Positions 8,124-17,626 are shown, counted from the first letter of the stretch. The stretch is DNA of 64,000 nt from Psychrobacter sp. Cmf 22.2 (GCF_001921745.1 NZ_MRYA01000007.1:62001-126000); one strand, 5' to 3'. Notes: generated from the sequence alone by a model not told the origin. Made by a program: numbers and translations.

Positions 8124-8600
8124 ATGAATAATCATATGGATAATAAACAGAAACAAATGAACCCCTATGTGAAGTTCACCCTGATGATTTTAACATCGAC
8201 AGTAGTGATGTTTATCATGATGTACTTTAATACATATAAATGGGATCACGTTTATTTTAGTGAGACCAGAGCTTATATGGCGTTATATATGGGCGCTATG
8301 ATGGCTATTATCATGCTTGCCTTTATGGGTAATATGTATAAAAAGACCAAGATCAATCTAATGGTCTATGGGATTAGCGTCGTACTATTTGCCTTTGGCA
8401 TATGGGGCGTTAGATCGCAACAAACGGTTGATCAGGTCGATTGGATGCAAGCGATGATACCGCATCATTCTATTGCTATTTTGACCAGTACCCGTGCTGA
8501 TATCGAAGATCCGCGTGTGCGCCAGCTTGCTGATGACATTATCGAAGCACAAAAGCGTGAAATCGGTGAGATGCAACAATTGATTGATGAATTGGAATAA
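8124..8600 (+). CDS. DUF305 membrane protein
   Basis: This 158-residue protein has about three hydrophobic segments: FTLMILTSTVVMFIMMYF, AYMALYMGAMMAIIMLAFMG and INLMVYGISVVLFAFGIWG. A short soluble C-terminal domain carries the DUF305 signature WMQAMIPHHSIAI, then EDPRVRQLADDIIEAQKREIGEM. The HH pair and nearby Met are likely metal ligands. DUF305 proteins are frequent in copper and silver resistance loci, but their biochemical role is not settled. AAGGA precedes the ATG 21 bases after the copB terminator, so transcription probably starts anew or reads through. The family call is firm; the function is inferred from context. Confidence 0.85.
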   Translation: MNNHMDNKQKQMNPYVKFTLMILTSTVVMFIMMYFNTYKWDHVYFSETRAYMALYMGAMMAIIMLAFMGNMYKKTKINLMVYGISVVLFAFGIWGVRSQQTVDQVDWMQAMIPHHSIAILTSTRADIEDPRVRQLADDIIEAQKREIGEMQQLIDELE

Positions 8601-8738
8601 CTAGAACAGACTATTGCCAATTTCGAGTATTACGTATTCGAGACTATCGAGTAAATAGCTTATTGAAAGGTATACGTTCACCCGCTATTGTTATATCATT
8701 ACTACTAATAAGGGAATGATAAATAAGGAGTCCTTATA

Positions 8739-8915
8739 ATGGTGATTATGATGCATGGTATGCCTAATGTCGTTATGCACGGCATGATGAATGGTTCAAT
8801 TCATGGCATGGGATGGGGAAGATCGATAGTCTCCTTATCGTTTACGGTACTGGTTTTTGCTGTACTGATATTGGCTATTTTGGCACTGATTAAATATCTG
8901 CGTAAATCAGACTAA
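8739..8915 (+). CDS. Small His/Met-rich membrane peptide (58 aa)
   Basis: This short gene has a strong ribosome site (AAGGAG, 8 bases before the ATG). The N-terminal half is MVIMMHGMPNVVMHGMMNG followed by SIHGMGWG, with repeated H-G-M motifs. The second half is one hydrophobic helix (SFTVLVFAVLILAILALIKY) ending in basic RKSD, which suggests a cytoplasmic C-terminus and the His/Met part outside. It resembles the small SHOCT-free membrane peptides seen in copper clusters, but no named family can be assigned. Position between the DUF305 gene and the copper ATPase supports a role in metal handling, perhaps as a metallochaperone or an ATPase-associated peptide. That role is inference. Confidence 0.7.
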   Translation: MVIMMHGMPNVVMHGMMNGSIHGMGWGRSIVSLSFTVLVFAVLILAILALIKYLRKSD

Positions 8916-9028
8916 GTCTGAGGCTCAATTAAATGGTTAGGCAGGTAAAGCAGAGTAGAAACCACGGCTATCAGCGCTTGATATAATTGGTTCAAAATCT
9001 CTACTCGTTGTCTTCAAGGAGTGATTTT

Positions 9029-11458
9029 ATGAAGCATGTTGACGATACAAAGTCTATAGAAGGCGGACAGTACGATAAAGTACCTACTGGCTATAATGGC
9101 ACAATCTTTATCTGTCCCATGCATCCTGAGGTTAGAGATGTTGAGAAGAGCGATTGCCCAATATGCGGTATGTTTCTACAACCTAAAGACCAAGTTGTTA
9201 AAGAGGTCGCTGATTCCAAAGACCATGAAGACAGTCACGCGCATTGTCACGGAGCAGACGCTCACAGCGGCGACGTAAAACCCGTTAAAGGCGGGAAATA
9301 CGACAAAGTACCAGACGATTACAAGGGTACAGTCTATATCTGTCCCATGCATCCCGAAGTCCGAGACGTTGAGAATAGCGGCTGTCCGATATGCGGCATG
9401 GCACTTGAGCCAGAAACGGTTACTGTCGGTGAGGAAGACACGTCTGAGCTTGATGATATGACGCGTCGATTTTGGATTTGTACCGTGCTTACTTTACCGC
9501 TATTTATCTACGCTATGGGCGAGATGGTTGGGATAAATTTAGATAATATTGGTCAATATGATATCTCAGGCCCCGTCTCGCAGTGGTTGCAATTAGCGCT
9601 TGCTACTCCCGTTGTACTGTGGGGCGCCGCGCCGTTCTTCGTTCGAGGCTGGCAGTCTATAAAAAGCCGCAATCTAAATATGTTTACTTTGATTGCGATA
9701 GGCGTAGGCGCTGCTTATATTTTTAGTATTATCGCGACCTTTTTCCCGCATATTTTTCCAGACAGTTTCAGAGATAGCGCTGGTCAAGTCGGTGTGTATT
9801 ATGAAGCGGCAGCTGTCATCGTAACCTTGGTGCTGTTGGGTCAAGTATTAGAGCTAAAAGCCAGAAGTCAGACCTCGGGCGCAATTCGAGCATTGCTTGA
9901 GCTGGCACCGCCAACTGCAAGACGTGTTGATGAACATGACAATGAAGTTGAGGTCGCGCTTGATGAGGTCGTCAGTGGTGATAAGCTAAGAGTTAGACCC
10001 GGAGAGAAGCTGCCAGTAGATGGTACTGTACTCGATGGTAATAGCAATGTTGACGAATCAATGGTTACGGGCGAGCCAATCCCTGTCTCAAAAGTAGCAG
10101 GAGATACAGTCACTGGCGGTACGGTGAATGGCACTGGCACGTTGCTTATTGAGGCGGTCAACGTCGGAGCAGATTCGGTATTATCCAAAATCGTACAAAT
10201 GGTTAGCGATGCCCAGCGTAGCCGTGCGCCTATCCAGCGCTTGGTAGATCAGGTGGCTGGCTGGTTTGTGCCTATTGTCATTGTCACCTCCATCATCACC
10301 TTTATTGTGTGGGCGATATTCGGACCTGAGCCGGCTATGGCCTATGCACTGGTTAACGCTATCGCAGTACTCATTATCGCCTGTCCTTGTGCGCTTGGGC
10401 TGGCAACGCCAATGTCAATCATGGTCGGTACAGGCATGGGCGCACAAAACGGCGTATTGATTAAAAACGCCGAAGCGCTTGAGACTATGGAAAAGGTTGA
10501 TACTATCGTTGTTGACAAGACCGGTACGCTAACCGCTGGTAAGCCTGAATTGACTGCTATTGATGCGCTGGCAGGTCAAGATGAGGATGAGTTTCTGGCT
10601 TTGGTCGCCGCGGTAGAAAGCGCGAGCGAGCACCCTTTGGCAGAAGCTATTGTGAGAGCGGCTCAAGATAAATCGCTTACTATCCCTAAAGCCCAAGACT
10701 TTAATTCGACGACGGGTGAAGGCGTACAGGCCGTGGTCAACGGCAAACAAGTCGCTATCGGTAACTCCAAGCTTATGGAGCGTGTAAATAGCTTCGATCA
10801 GGATTTATCTACGAAAGCTGACGTGCGTAGAAAAGACGGTGAAACGGTCATGTTTGTGGCGATAGATGGTACAGCTGCAGGTATTATTTCAGTGGCTGAC
10901 CCTATCAAACCAAGCACCAAGGAAGCTATAGGACTGCTACACGAAGCTGGGCTAAAAGTGGTCATGCTAACCGGTGATAACGAAAAAACCGCGCAGGCCG
11001 TCGCCAATAAATTAGGTATCGATGACGTCCATGCCGATGTGTCACCAGAAGACAAAAACCGCATCGTTAAAGAGATGCAAGGCAGTGGTCAGTTGGTTGC
11101 AATGGCAGGAGACGGTATCAACGACGCGCCTGCACTAGCGCAAGCAAATGTCGGTATTGCGATGGGCACGGGTACGGACGTGGCGATGGAAAGCGCTGGA
11201 GTTACCTTATTAAAAGGTGATTTGATGGGTATTGCCAAAGCCCATAAGCTTAGCCACGCCACCATGCGTAATATTAGACAGAATCTGTTCTTCGCCTTTA
11301 TCTATAATACGCTTGGCGTACCGATTGCTGCAGGCGTGCTCTATCCCGTGTTTGGGCTGCTGCTTAGTCCTATGATAGCAGCGGCTGCTATGAGCTTGTC
11401 GTCAGTCTCGGTGATTGGTAACGCTCTTAGGCTGCGGGGTTTGGATTTATCGAAATAG
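9029..11458 (+). CDS. Copper-translocating P1B-type ATPase with two N-terminal heavy-metal-binding modules
   Basis: This 809-residue inner-membrane ATPase exports Cu(I) or Ag(I) from the cytoplasm. The N-terminus has two copies of the [10 protein letters not shown]...CPICGM module (Cys at 29/43/46 and 105/119/122), linked by a His-rich stretch ([14 protein letters not shown]). No GMxCxxC HMA domain is present. The catalytic core has TGEP, the membrane motif CPC (452-454, [11 protein letters not shown]), the phosphorylated Asp496 in [14 protein letters not shown] and [10 protein letters not shown] (D695). ATG 9029 follows CAAGGAGTG; a longer TTG frame from 8987 is unlikely. The stop is followed by a terminator. 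The family is firm; Cu(I) over Ag(I) is inferred from the neighbours. Confidence 0.93.
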   Translation: MKHVDDTKSIEGGQYDKVPTGYNGTIFICPMHPEVRDVEKSDCPICGMFLQPKDQVVKEVADSKDHEDSHAHCHGADAHSGDVKPVKGGKYDKVPDDYKGTVYICPMHPEVRDVENSGCPICGMALEPETVTVGEEDTSELDDMTRRFWICTVLTLPLFIYAMGEMVGINLDNIGQYDISGPVSQWLQLALATPVVLWGAAPFFVRGWQSIKSRNLNMFTLIAIGVGAAYIFSIIATFFPHIFPDSFRDSAGQVGVYYEAAAVIVTLVLLGQVLELKARSQTSGAIRALLELAPPTARRVDEHDNEVEVALDEVVSGDKLRVRPGEKLPVDGTVLDGNSNVDESMVTGEPIPVSKVAGDTVTGGTVNGTGTLLIEAVNVGADSVLSKIVQMVSDAQRSRAPIQRLVDQVAGWFVPIVIVTSIITFIVWAIFGPEPAMAYALVNAIAVLIIACPCALGLATPMSIMVGTGMGAQNGVLIKNAEALETMEKVDTIVVDKTGTLTAGKPELTAIDALAGQDEDEFLALVAAVESASEHPLAEAIVRAAQDKSLTIPKAQDFNSTTGEGVQAVVNGKQVAIGNSKLMERVNSFDQDLSTKADVRRKDGETVMFVAIDGTAAGIISVADPIKPSTKEAIGLLHEAGLKVVMLTGDNEKTAQAVANKLGIDDVHADVSPEDKNRIVKEMQGSGQLVAMAGDGINDAPALAQANVGIAMGTGTDVAMESAGVTLLKGDLMGIAKAHKLSHATMRNIRQNLFFAFIYNTLGVPIAAGVLYPVFGLLLSPMIAAAAMSLSSVSVIGNALRLRGLDLSK

Positions 11459-11532
11459 CACTGGGTATCAAGATCAAACGTAATGTGGTTTAAAAATACC
11501 TAAGATAATCTAATAAGAAACAGTGATTGAAA

Positions 11533-11566
11533 GGGCTAGCACTGCATGCAGTGGTGGCTCTTTTTT
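11533..11566 (+). terminator. Rho-independent terminator after the copper ATPase gene
   Basis: A 14-base stem (GGGCTAGCACTGCA / TGCAGTGGTGGCTC) has two G-T pairs and one mismatch and is followed by TTTTTT. It is built around the perfect palindrome CACTGCATGCAGTG, so a real loop would open the centre. It ends the metal-resistance block. Confidence 0.8.
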
Positions 11567-11607
11567 ATGAACTATAACGATAATTGAACTGTCAAATTCA
11601 TAATCTT

Positions 11608-11859
11608 TTAATTTACAAACTTTTCCTGTATCTGAGATTTTAAACTTAAATCAGCATATATCTGTTTGAGTCTGCGGTTTTCTTTAAGCTCTTTTAAATG
11701 CTTCACATCAGATGCTTCTATACCACTATATTTAGACTTCCATTTGTAGAAGGTTGAACTAGTGATATCGTATTTACGGCATAGCTTTTTGGCAGGCAAC
11801 CCCACATCAGCTTCTTTTAAAATGGATATAATTTGCGTTTCAGTGATACGTTTGCTCAT
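11608..11859 (-). pseudogene. IS3-family transposase OrfA remnant
   Basis: This 83-residue frame begins MSKRITETQIISILKEADVG, with the helix-turn-helix LPAKKLCRKYDITSSTFYKWK typical of IS3-group OrfA (IS407-like). The family normally continues through ELEEENRRLKQMYADLSLENQ into a functional end overlapping OrfB. Here the text reads ELKENRRLKQIYADLSLKSQ and then stops at unrelated IQEKFVN. No OrfB, DDE catalytic region or clear terminal inverted repeats are visible on either side. It is a dead fragment marking an old insertion between the copper block and the acyltransferase gene. Confidence 0.85.
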
Positions 11860-12202
11860 GTTAAAACGTTTTATGGATGTTTTATAAAAAACTCTATGGC
11901 TAAGGTCTATTAGTTTAGGAAATAGTTATACGAGCATAGAATTTTTATGATTTTTCATCAGCAACTTTTATGCTGATCTCTCGTATATGTTTCTTAGGTT
12001 TGTAATTTGGCCTTAAAACTTCTTAATAAAATGATGTCTATTGCACATAACTGACATTAACTGCTCTAGTAGAGCTATGCATTCACATACAAATAAGATA
12101 CCATCGACAATATTTTCTTAGTCGACTGGTGTACAGCCTACAATATTGTATTTACAGCGATATTTATAACAACTTTATATTAACCTTTTGGACAGTGTTC
12201 TT
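11860..12202. other. A+T-rich non-coding stretch before the acyltransferase gene
   Basis: No gene is seen here. The only local structure noted is a small inverted repeat, ATCAGCA-N7-TGCTGAT, at 11957-11977. The region presumably holds the promoter of the acyltransferase gene; no convincing -35/-10 pair or ribosome site was found. Confidence 0.5.
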
Positions 12203-14116
12203 ATGAAATTTAGAAAAGATATTAATGGCCTCAGGGCAATCGCAGTTATCGCTGTTCTGCTATTCCATTTCAATCCTTCTTGGATGCCAGGAGGCTTTGC
12301 TGGCGTTGATGTCTTTTTTGTAATTTCAGGGTTCTTAATGACTGGAATAATATTTAAAGGGATTGAGCAAGACAGATTTTCTATTCTAAAATTCTATGTT
12401 GCTCGCGCCAATAGAATCATTCCTGCTCTAGCATTGCTTTGCTTAGTCCTGATGATTTTTGGTTGGTTTTACCTTACGCCCTTTGATTACAGAGTATTAG
12501 GTAAGCATGTTGCCAGTAGTATAGGTTTTTTATCCAACGTCATGTACTGGAGGGAAGCTGGATATTTCGATGCAGCTTCTCTTGAAAAATGGCTGTTACA
12601 TACTTGGACATTATCAGTAGAATGGCAGTTTTACATTATCTATCCATTGATTCTGGTTGCTATGCGTAAGTTTCTGTCAATAAAGACTATGAAACTTATG
12701 ATACTAGTGGCAACGGTTCTAGGCTTTATATTTTGTGTTTTTTCTACTTACAAATGGCCCAATGCCTCTTACTTCTTATTGACTACCAGAGCGTGGGAGA
12801 TGTTGATTGGTGGTGTTGCTTATTCTTATCCTTTTACCTTAAAGGAGAACAGAAAAAGGTTTGTAGAGTGGATAGGGGTAGCTTTGGTTGTCAGCTCTTA
12901 TTTTTTAATATCAGCAGAAAATCCTTGGCCAGGTTACCTAGCGTTATTTCCGGTTCTAGGATCGTTCCTAATTATCCAAGCACAGCGTAACGACAGTATT
13001 ATTACGAGTAATATAGTCTTCCAAAAACTAGGAGCTTGGTCTTACTCAATTTACCTTTGGCATTGGCCACTTGTTGTAGCTATATACTACTTCTCACTAA
13101 GTAGCTCTTATATTTATTTAGGTATGGCACTCTCTATACTACTTGGGTTTTTGAGCTACAAATATGTTGAAAAAATCAATTTCAGAAGAGAGTTTGGCAA
13201 CTTATTTACGTATTTAAAGCACAAGCCTATATACATGGTATTGGCAATTGGTGTCCTAGGAAGCTTTGTTTTTGTAGATAAAGGGGTTGAGGAAAGATTT
13301 TCGTTAAACGCATCTGACAAAAGTATTATTGATGGCCTAAAAATACCTTATAGAAATAACGGTTATTGTTTTTATTCATCTCACGACCCAAGTTTTGAGG
13401 TAAGCCAAAGTAAGGGGATCGATTGTTATTTAGGTAATAAAGAAAAAAATGCCAAAACATTACTATTTGGTGATTCTTTTGCTGGTCATAATGAACCATT
13501 TTTTGACGAGGTATTTAAGGCTAATGACGCATCCTTTCAATCAATAGTTACCAACTGGTGTGTTCCGTCTCTTACCGAAAACTTTATAGGTTCGAAAACG
13601 AATAAGGCCTATGAGCAATGCTTATTAAACAGGAAATACCTGAAAGAAAATATGCAAAATTATGAAAATTTAATATTCGCAGGATCGTGGGGTAATGCTT
13701 TAGAATTTGAACAGTTTAAAGATGTGGAAAAACTGATTGATGAAGCAGCTAAGCTAGATGTAAATATATTCCTTATGGCAGCTCCTTACGATTACAAAAA
13801 AAACCCGTTACAAGGTTTTTATAAAAGTATTTACTTTGATCAACCATTTGATATAGATGCTTTCGATGGTAATGACACATTTGTAAGTAAAGCAAACATG
13901 AGACTGAACAATTTATCTCAAAAACATGACAATGTTTATTATATTGACAGAACAATGCTCTATGAAAATAACAACACTTTTGATGTTAATGGAACTAATG
14001 TTCCGTACACTTTTGATGGAGATCATATCTCAGTTATAGGTTCAAAATATTCTGCAAAACACTTTATGAACCACAGTAATTACCAAGCTATGATAAATAA
14101 CTTTGAGTTAAACTAA
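12203..14116 (+). CDS. OafA/YrhL-type membrane O-acyltransferase with C-terminal SGNH domain
   Basis: This 637-residue protein is an acyltransferase-3 membrane domain fused to a periplasmic SGNH domain, the architecture that O-acetylates lipopolysaccharide or other surface glycans. The N-terminal part shows DINGLRAIAVIAVLLFHF and GGFAGVDVFFVISGFLMTG, then about ten hydrophobic helices to near residue 360. The C-terminal part has the GDSFAGH nucleophile block and a DGDHIS catalytic Asp-His pair. ATG 12203 is chosen; the TTG at 12188 only adds five residues. No strong ribosome site is visible. The gene is visibly richer in A+T than its neighbours and follows a transposase remnant, so lateral transfer is likely. 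The acceptor glycan is unknown. Confidence 0.88.
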   Translation: MKFRKDINGLRAIAVIAVLLFHFNPSWMPGGFAGVDVFFVISGFLMTGIIFKGIEQDRFSILKFYVARANRIIPALALLCLVLMIFGWFYLTPFDYRVLGKHVASSIGFLSNVMYWREAGYFDAASLEKWLLHTWTLSVEWQFYIIYPLILVAMRKFLSIKTMKLMILVATVLGFIFCVFSTYKWPNASYFLLTTRAWEMLIGGVAYSYPFTLKENRKRFVEWIGVALVVSSYFLISAENPWPGYLALFPVLGSFLIIQAQRNDSIITSNIVFQKLGAWSYSIYLWHWPLVVAIYYFSLSSSYIYLGMALSILLGFLSYKYVEKINFRREFGNLFTYLKHKPIYMVLAIGVLGSFVFVDKGVEERFSLNASDKSIIDGLKIPYRNNGYCFYSSHDPSFEVSQSKGIDCYLGNKEKNAKTLLFGDSFAGHNEPFFDEVFKANDASFQSIVTNWCVPSLTENFIGSKTNKAYEQCLLNRKYLKENMQNYENLIFAGSWGNALEFEQFKDVEKLIDEAAKLDVNIFLMAAPYDYKKNPLQGFYKSIYFDQPFDIDAFDGNDTFVSKANMRLNNLSQKHDNVYYIDRTMLYENNNTFDVNGTNVPYTFDGDHISVIGSKYSAKHFMNHSNYQAMINNFELN

Positions 14117-14234
14117 CTGTTTGAGGGCTAAAAGGGGGCGTATGCCCCTTATTGTGGCGTCATAACTAGCGATATACGCTAGAACTGTGGTCACAGCTAT
14201 CAATACAGCGAATTTCTAGTACAAGGCACTATAC

Positions 14235-14930
14235 ATGACCAATAACAACCCCTTTAACCTTATTCCGCTCAATCCTACCGGCAGAAACGAAGAAGACAAC
14301 GTCAATACTTATGCTCCTGAAGACATGATAACCATATACGAGCAACAGTTTCTCACGCCAGTGCCTGAAAATGAGCTGACCGAGTTTTTACCAGCGCTAA
14401 AAGCCTTTTATGATATCGATGATAATACTTTAGATATCAGCGCGGTTATCTTTGACGCTATAACTGACGCTACTATCATCTATAATCACAAGGTAAAGAC
14501 AGGCGATTATCAGATAGTAGGAAGCTTAGTACCAGAGCAGATTGAAAACAGCGAAGACAATGTAGACGATGAAAATAGTGATAGCCAAGCCTACACGATA
14601 GACTGTATGCGCACGTTTTTTATCAATGATGTAGAGATACCTTATCATTTTAATTTATTTATCCAAGGCGATGGTTATTCTACCTTGACCGAAAAAAACA
14701 CCGTGCTAGAAAAAATATATTGGTTCGTCAATGCTGGATTTGATGAGCACTTATTAGGCAATCCTGAGGATGCCGTAAGCTTAGAGTCTATCAATGAAGA
14801 GCTGGCCAGATTGGGTATAAGAGAGATGGATCTGAGCACCATACATCAATTGGTTGATTATATTGAAGACAATCTTATCGATGATAAAATGGCTGAAGCG
14901 TTGAATACCCTCATAGATGACGCTGAATAG
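14235..14930 (+). CDS. Hypothetical acidic cytoplasmic protein
   Basis: This 231-residue protein is not recognised. It has no signal peptide or membrane helix and is strongly acidic throughout, with Asn-rich ends (MTNNNPFNLIPLNPTGRNEED and NTLIDDAE). A central segment, QAYTIDCMRTFFINDVEIPYHFNLFIQG, looks like a beta-rich fold. The helical C-terminus (ESINEELARLGIREMDLSTIHQLVDYIEDN) could mediate contacts. The frame is open, long and has normal codon use, so it is a real gene. The neighbours, an acyltransferase before and tRNA-Leu after, give no functional hint. Its A+T bias resembles the chromosome more than the acyltransferase gene does. Confidence 0.7.
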   Translation: MTNNNPFNLIPLNPTGRNEEDNVNTYAPEDMITIYEQQFLTPVPENELTEFLPALKAFYDIDDNTLDISAVIFDAITDATIIYNHKVKTGDYQIVGSLVPEQIENSEDNVDDENSDSQAYTIDCMRTFFINDVEIPYHFNLFIQGDGYSTLTEKNTVLEKIYWFVNAGFDEHLLGNPEDAVSLESINEELARLGIREMDLSTIHQLVDYIEDNLIDDKMAEALNTLIDDAE

Positions 14931-14994
14931 AATTGGTTTTAGTCGTAGGATGCATTGTACGTACTCTATGAGATAGAGCCAGCCAACATATAGT

Positions 14995-15092
14995 CAGATT
15001 GGTATAAAAAAATGCAGAGAGACTGGAATAAATTTTACAAAGCCTCTGTCAGCGCAGACACAGCACGCAAGAAAAATTTGTACCAGTCTCTC
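14995..15092. repeat. Dispersed hairpin repeat, copy 1, with a doubled left end
   Basis: The core (15017-15092) has terminal arms GAGAGACTGG / CCAGTCTCTC. Inside these, AATAAATTTT and AAAAATTTGTA also pair roughly, around the block GCCTCTGTCAGCGCAGACACAGC. Just before it, 14995-15016 reads CAGATTGGTATAAAAAAATG, a second, truncated version of the left end. The element closely matches the copy near 21.3 kb. It lies between a hypothetical gene and tRNA-Leu. Confidence 0.8.
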
Positions 15093-15170
15093 ATATTAAT
15101 GCAATGTACCTATTTTATTTAGTAACAACTATATCGTAGATTTTTTAGAACAGTTTTATAAACTAACACA

Positions 15171-15205
15171 CAAAAAAATACCGCTAACCAAATCGTTAGC
15201 GGTAT
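15171..15205 (-). terminator. Rho-independent terminator of tRNA-Leu
   Basis: An 11-base perfect stem (ATACCGCTAAC / GTTAGCGGTAT, 15178-15205) has a 6-base loop and is followed by a T-run when read leftward. It starts 9 bases after the tRNA 3' CCA. Confidence 0.9.
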
Positions 15206-15213
15206 TTTAGTAT

Positions 15214-15300
15214 TGGTACCAGTGGTCGGACTCGAACCGACACGCTTTTAAAGGCAACGGATTTTGAATCCGTCATGTCTACCAATTCCATCACACTGGC
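15214..15300 (-). tRNA. tRNA-Leu (anticodon CAA)
   Basis: Read leftward, this 87-base tRNA begins GCCAGTG and ends CACTGGT-A-CCA, so the CCA is encoded and the 7-base acceptor stem closes with one terminal G-T pair. The anticodon stem ACGGA/TCCGT encloses TTCAAAA, giving CAA at 15266-15264. A long variable arm (TTGCCTTTAAAAGCG) fits the class II leucine tRNA, and the T arm has GGTTCGAGTCC. The anticodon decodes UUG. It is transcribed alone, from a good promoter to a terminator. Confidence 0.95.
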
Positions 15301-15372
15301 ATGTTAGGGGATAAAGTTTTTACTGCTAAACATTATCGAATTGGGCTACAGGGTTAACTATATAGGCTGCGT

Positions 15373-15400
15373 ATTATAACAGCCTATTTTTAGCCGTCAA
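15373..15400 (-). promoter_or_regulatory. Sigma-70 promoter of tRNA-Leu
   Basis: Read leftward, TTGACG (15400-15395) and a perfect TATAAT (15378-15373) are separated by 16 bases. The -10 element lies ~70 bases before the mature tRNA 5' end. Confidence 0.75.
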
Positions 15401-15447
15401 GAAATATTTATATAAATTGCATTTTAATGAACTTAGCCTTAGCCAAA

Positions 15448-16221
15448 TTATCCGACGAAGGCACGCTCGACTGCATAATCTGCCTGTACGCCCATACGTG
15501 GAGAGACAGTAAGACCAAAGCCATCTAATATCTCTGACACTTCCGCATTAAAAGGCATACTACCACAGAGCATGACGCGATCATCGTCTTTATTCATTGG
15601 AGGCAGGCCAATGTCTTCAAACAGTTTGCCTGATTTCATCAAGTCAGTGACGCGTCCAGTGTTTCTGAACGCTTCACGCGTGACAGTCGGATAGTAGATG
15701 AACTTTTCGCGGTACCATTCACCAAAGATTTCATCATTTGGTAGCTCATTTTCGAACATATCTCGATAAGCCAAATCATCAACGTAACGTACGCCATGGA
15801 CCAAAATGATTTTATCAAAGCGCTCATAAACTTCAGGATCACGAGCCAATGCTAAGAATGGCGCAAGCCCAGTACCCGTTGATAGCATATAAAGATGTTT
15901 ACCTGGCAGTAAATCATCAAGCACTAACGTACCTGTTGGTTTTTTGCTGACCAATAGCTCATCACCGACTTTGATATGTTGCAAACGTGACGTTAATGGA
16001 CCATCTTGAACCTTGATAGAAAAGAATTCTAAATGCTCTTCATAGTTAGGACTAGCAATCGAGTAAGCGCGCAGTAAGGGTCTACCATCGATAGCGAGAC
16101 CAATCATCGCAAACTCACCATTACGAAAACGTAAACCGTCATCGCGCGTGGTTTTGATGCTAAATAGAGCGTCATTCCAGTGATGAACCTCTGTGACCGT
16201 TTCGGTGCGAAGTTTTGACAT
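15448..16221 (-). CDS. fpr: Ferredoxin--NADP(+) reductase
   Basis: This 257-residue soluble flavoprotein moves electrons between NADPH and ferredoxin or flavodoxin. It has the FAD-binding block LLRAYSIASPNYEEHLEFFS, the NADP-side STGTGLAPFLALARDPEVY and the LCGSMPFNAEVSEIL motif of bacterial Fpr. It ends VERAFVG, a little shorter than the VERAFVEK end seen in relatives. GAGGA precedes the ATG. It is a single leftward gene next to the tRNA, with a long 5' region (16222-16705) shared with the divergent trmO. In enterics fpr belongs to the oxidative stress response; here no regulator site was identified. Confidence 0.93.
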   Translation of the reverse strand: MSKLRTETVTEVHHWNDALFSIKTTRDDGLRFRNGEFAMIGLAIDGRPLLRAYSIASPNYEEHLEFFSIKVQDGPLTSRLQHIKVGDELLVSKKPTGTLVLDDLLPGKHLYMLSTGTGLAPFLALARDPEVYERFDKIILVHGVRYVDDLAYRDMFENELPNDEIFGEWYREKFIYYPTVTREAFRNTGRVTDLMKSGKLFEDIGLPPMNKDDDRVMLCGSMPFNAEVSEILDGFGLTVSPRMGVQADYAVERAFVG

Positions 16222-16705
16222 AAAGTCCTCGTTAATAGATTGCTGACTACGTTGGTAGGTTTAAATGAGTATTAAATCAAAATTTTCAATGGTAGATTCA
16301 ATATCTTAAAAGTGTCTGTTGCTTATAACCATTATCAAAATAAAGACAGTTAGCGCAACCGCTTAAGATCTAAAATATTAAACTTACTAATCTTGGGTGT
16401 TATAAGTTCAATGGCATTATGAGTCAAGCAAATAGGCTGTATTATAAACCGCTATTTTAGCATTATTATAAGCGTTATAAGGGGCTGGGAATGCCTGCAA
16501 AGTCTATGTATAGAGACGCTAGCATACGAATACAAACGATTCTCAACAAATTCCATGCTCATAATACCAAACTTTAGAATAAAAATCCGCTCAGGGGCTC
16601 TAAGCGGGCATGATAAAATAGAATATCGTTAGTAAATATTTTTGTATAGTCAGCTCAATATAAAAGAGATACAGCGTGATTAAGGCAGGTTTTTTGGAGA
16701 GTTTT
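16222..16705. other. Divergent intergenic region between fpr and trmO
   Basis: These ~480 bases hold no gene. Promoters for both flanking genes must be here; several A+T-rich TATAAT-like stretches occur around 16440-16480 but none has a clear -35 partner. A weak hairpin with arms CCGCT / AGCGG lies at 16587-16607. Nothing else was recognised. Confidence 0.5.
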
Positions 16706-17626
16706 ATGTCAGGTGGCAATGTGTTAGAGGGCGATAAGTCAAAGGACAATATGTTAGAGAGCTATGCATTAGAAAGCCATCATCACGCGCCAATTATTGG
16801 CTACCATCGCGCACCCCTATCACAGAAGTTTGGGGCGCCAAGACAGCCAAATCTGGTGGCATTGACTAGCGTGATTGAGATGTTAGCGCCTTATGATACG
16901 CCAGCGGCATTTGTCGGATTAGAAGCCTTTAGTCATATTTGGCTTAGCTGGCAGTTTCATCACAATTATTTAAGTAAAGCCAGTCAAGTAAATGAAAACG
17001 GCCATATCAATAAAGCGGATAGCAATTTTCGCGCGCAAGTACGACCACCACGGCTGGGCGGTAATGAGAAGATAGGGGTGTTTGCCAGTCGCAGTATGTA
17101 TCGACCATCAGGTTTAGGGCTATCTGTGGTCAAACTTGAACGGGTCGAGGTAGTACAAGGTCGCGTATTACTAGTCATTAGCGGTGCTGATATGATTGAT
17201 GGTACGCCAATTATCGATATCAAACCCTATGTCGCTTATAGCGATGCTGTTGATGATGCAGAGAGTGGCTTTGCACCAACTGCGCCGGTACTGCTGGATG
17301 TGACGATAACTGAGTCTGCTCATGAGCAGTTTCTGACTTTGATTAATGTAGAGCAGGTCAAGATAGGTCAATCTGATACAACCAACCATCAAGATGTTGG
17401 TACAAATAATGCTACGGTATCTTCGATGGTTTGCAAGATACAAAGCCAATTGCTCATCTCTGATATCGACTCTATAAAAGCCTTAATCGCGCAAGATCCA
17501 CGTCCCGCTTATCGCCGTACGGAGATAAATACAGCGTTTGTCATGCGTTATAAGACTGTGGATGTCAGCTTTCAGTTGCTAAAGACAGGGCAGTTGCAGA
17601 TCACGGCAATTGTAGAAGTGGATTGA
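16706..17626 (+). CDS. trmO: tRNA (N6-threonylcarbamoyladenosine37-N6)-methyltransferase TrmO
   Basis: This 306-residue SAM-dependent enzyme methylates t6A37 of tRNA-Thr. The TsaA/TrmO beta-barrel core is clear: PIIGYHRAPLSQKFGAPRQP, then GLEAFSHIWLSWQFH, RPPRLGGNEKIGVFASRS, MYRPSGLGLSVVKLE and GADMIDGTPIIDIKPYVAY. A C-terminal extension with PRPAYRR and the usual TrmO tail follows. ATG 16706, preceded by TGGAGAG, is preferred over the GTG at 16676. A 30-residue N-terminal leader precedes the core. gspE follows 68 bases later on the same strand, with no functional link. Confidence 0.88.
   Translation: MSGGNVLEGDKSKDNMLESYALESHHHAPIIGYHRAPLSQKFGAPRQPNLVALTSVIEMLAPYDTPAAFVGLEAFSHIWLSWQFHHNYLSKASQVNENGHINKADSNFRAQVRPPRLGGNEKIGVFASRSMYRPSGLGLSVVKLERVEVVQGRVLLVISGADMIDGTPIIDIKPYVAYSDAVDDAESGFAPTAPVLLDVTITESAHEQFLTLINVEQVKIGQSDTTNHQDVGTNNATVSSMVCKIQSQLLISDIDSIKALIAQDPRPAYRRTEINTAFVMRYKTVDVSFQLLKTGQLQITAIVEVD

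Noticed and set aside
11957..11977. ATCAGCA/TGCTGAT dyad as the end of the insertion element
   Set aside because: It does not match an IS3-type TG...CA end and has no mate on the other side of the OrfA fragment.
16587..16607. CCGCT/AGCGG hairpin before trmO as a terminator or riboswitch
   Set aside because: Only five paired bases, no T-run and no known aptamer features.
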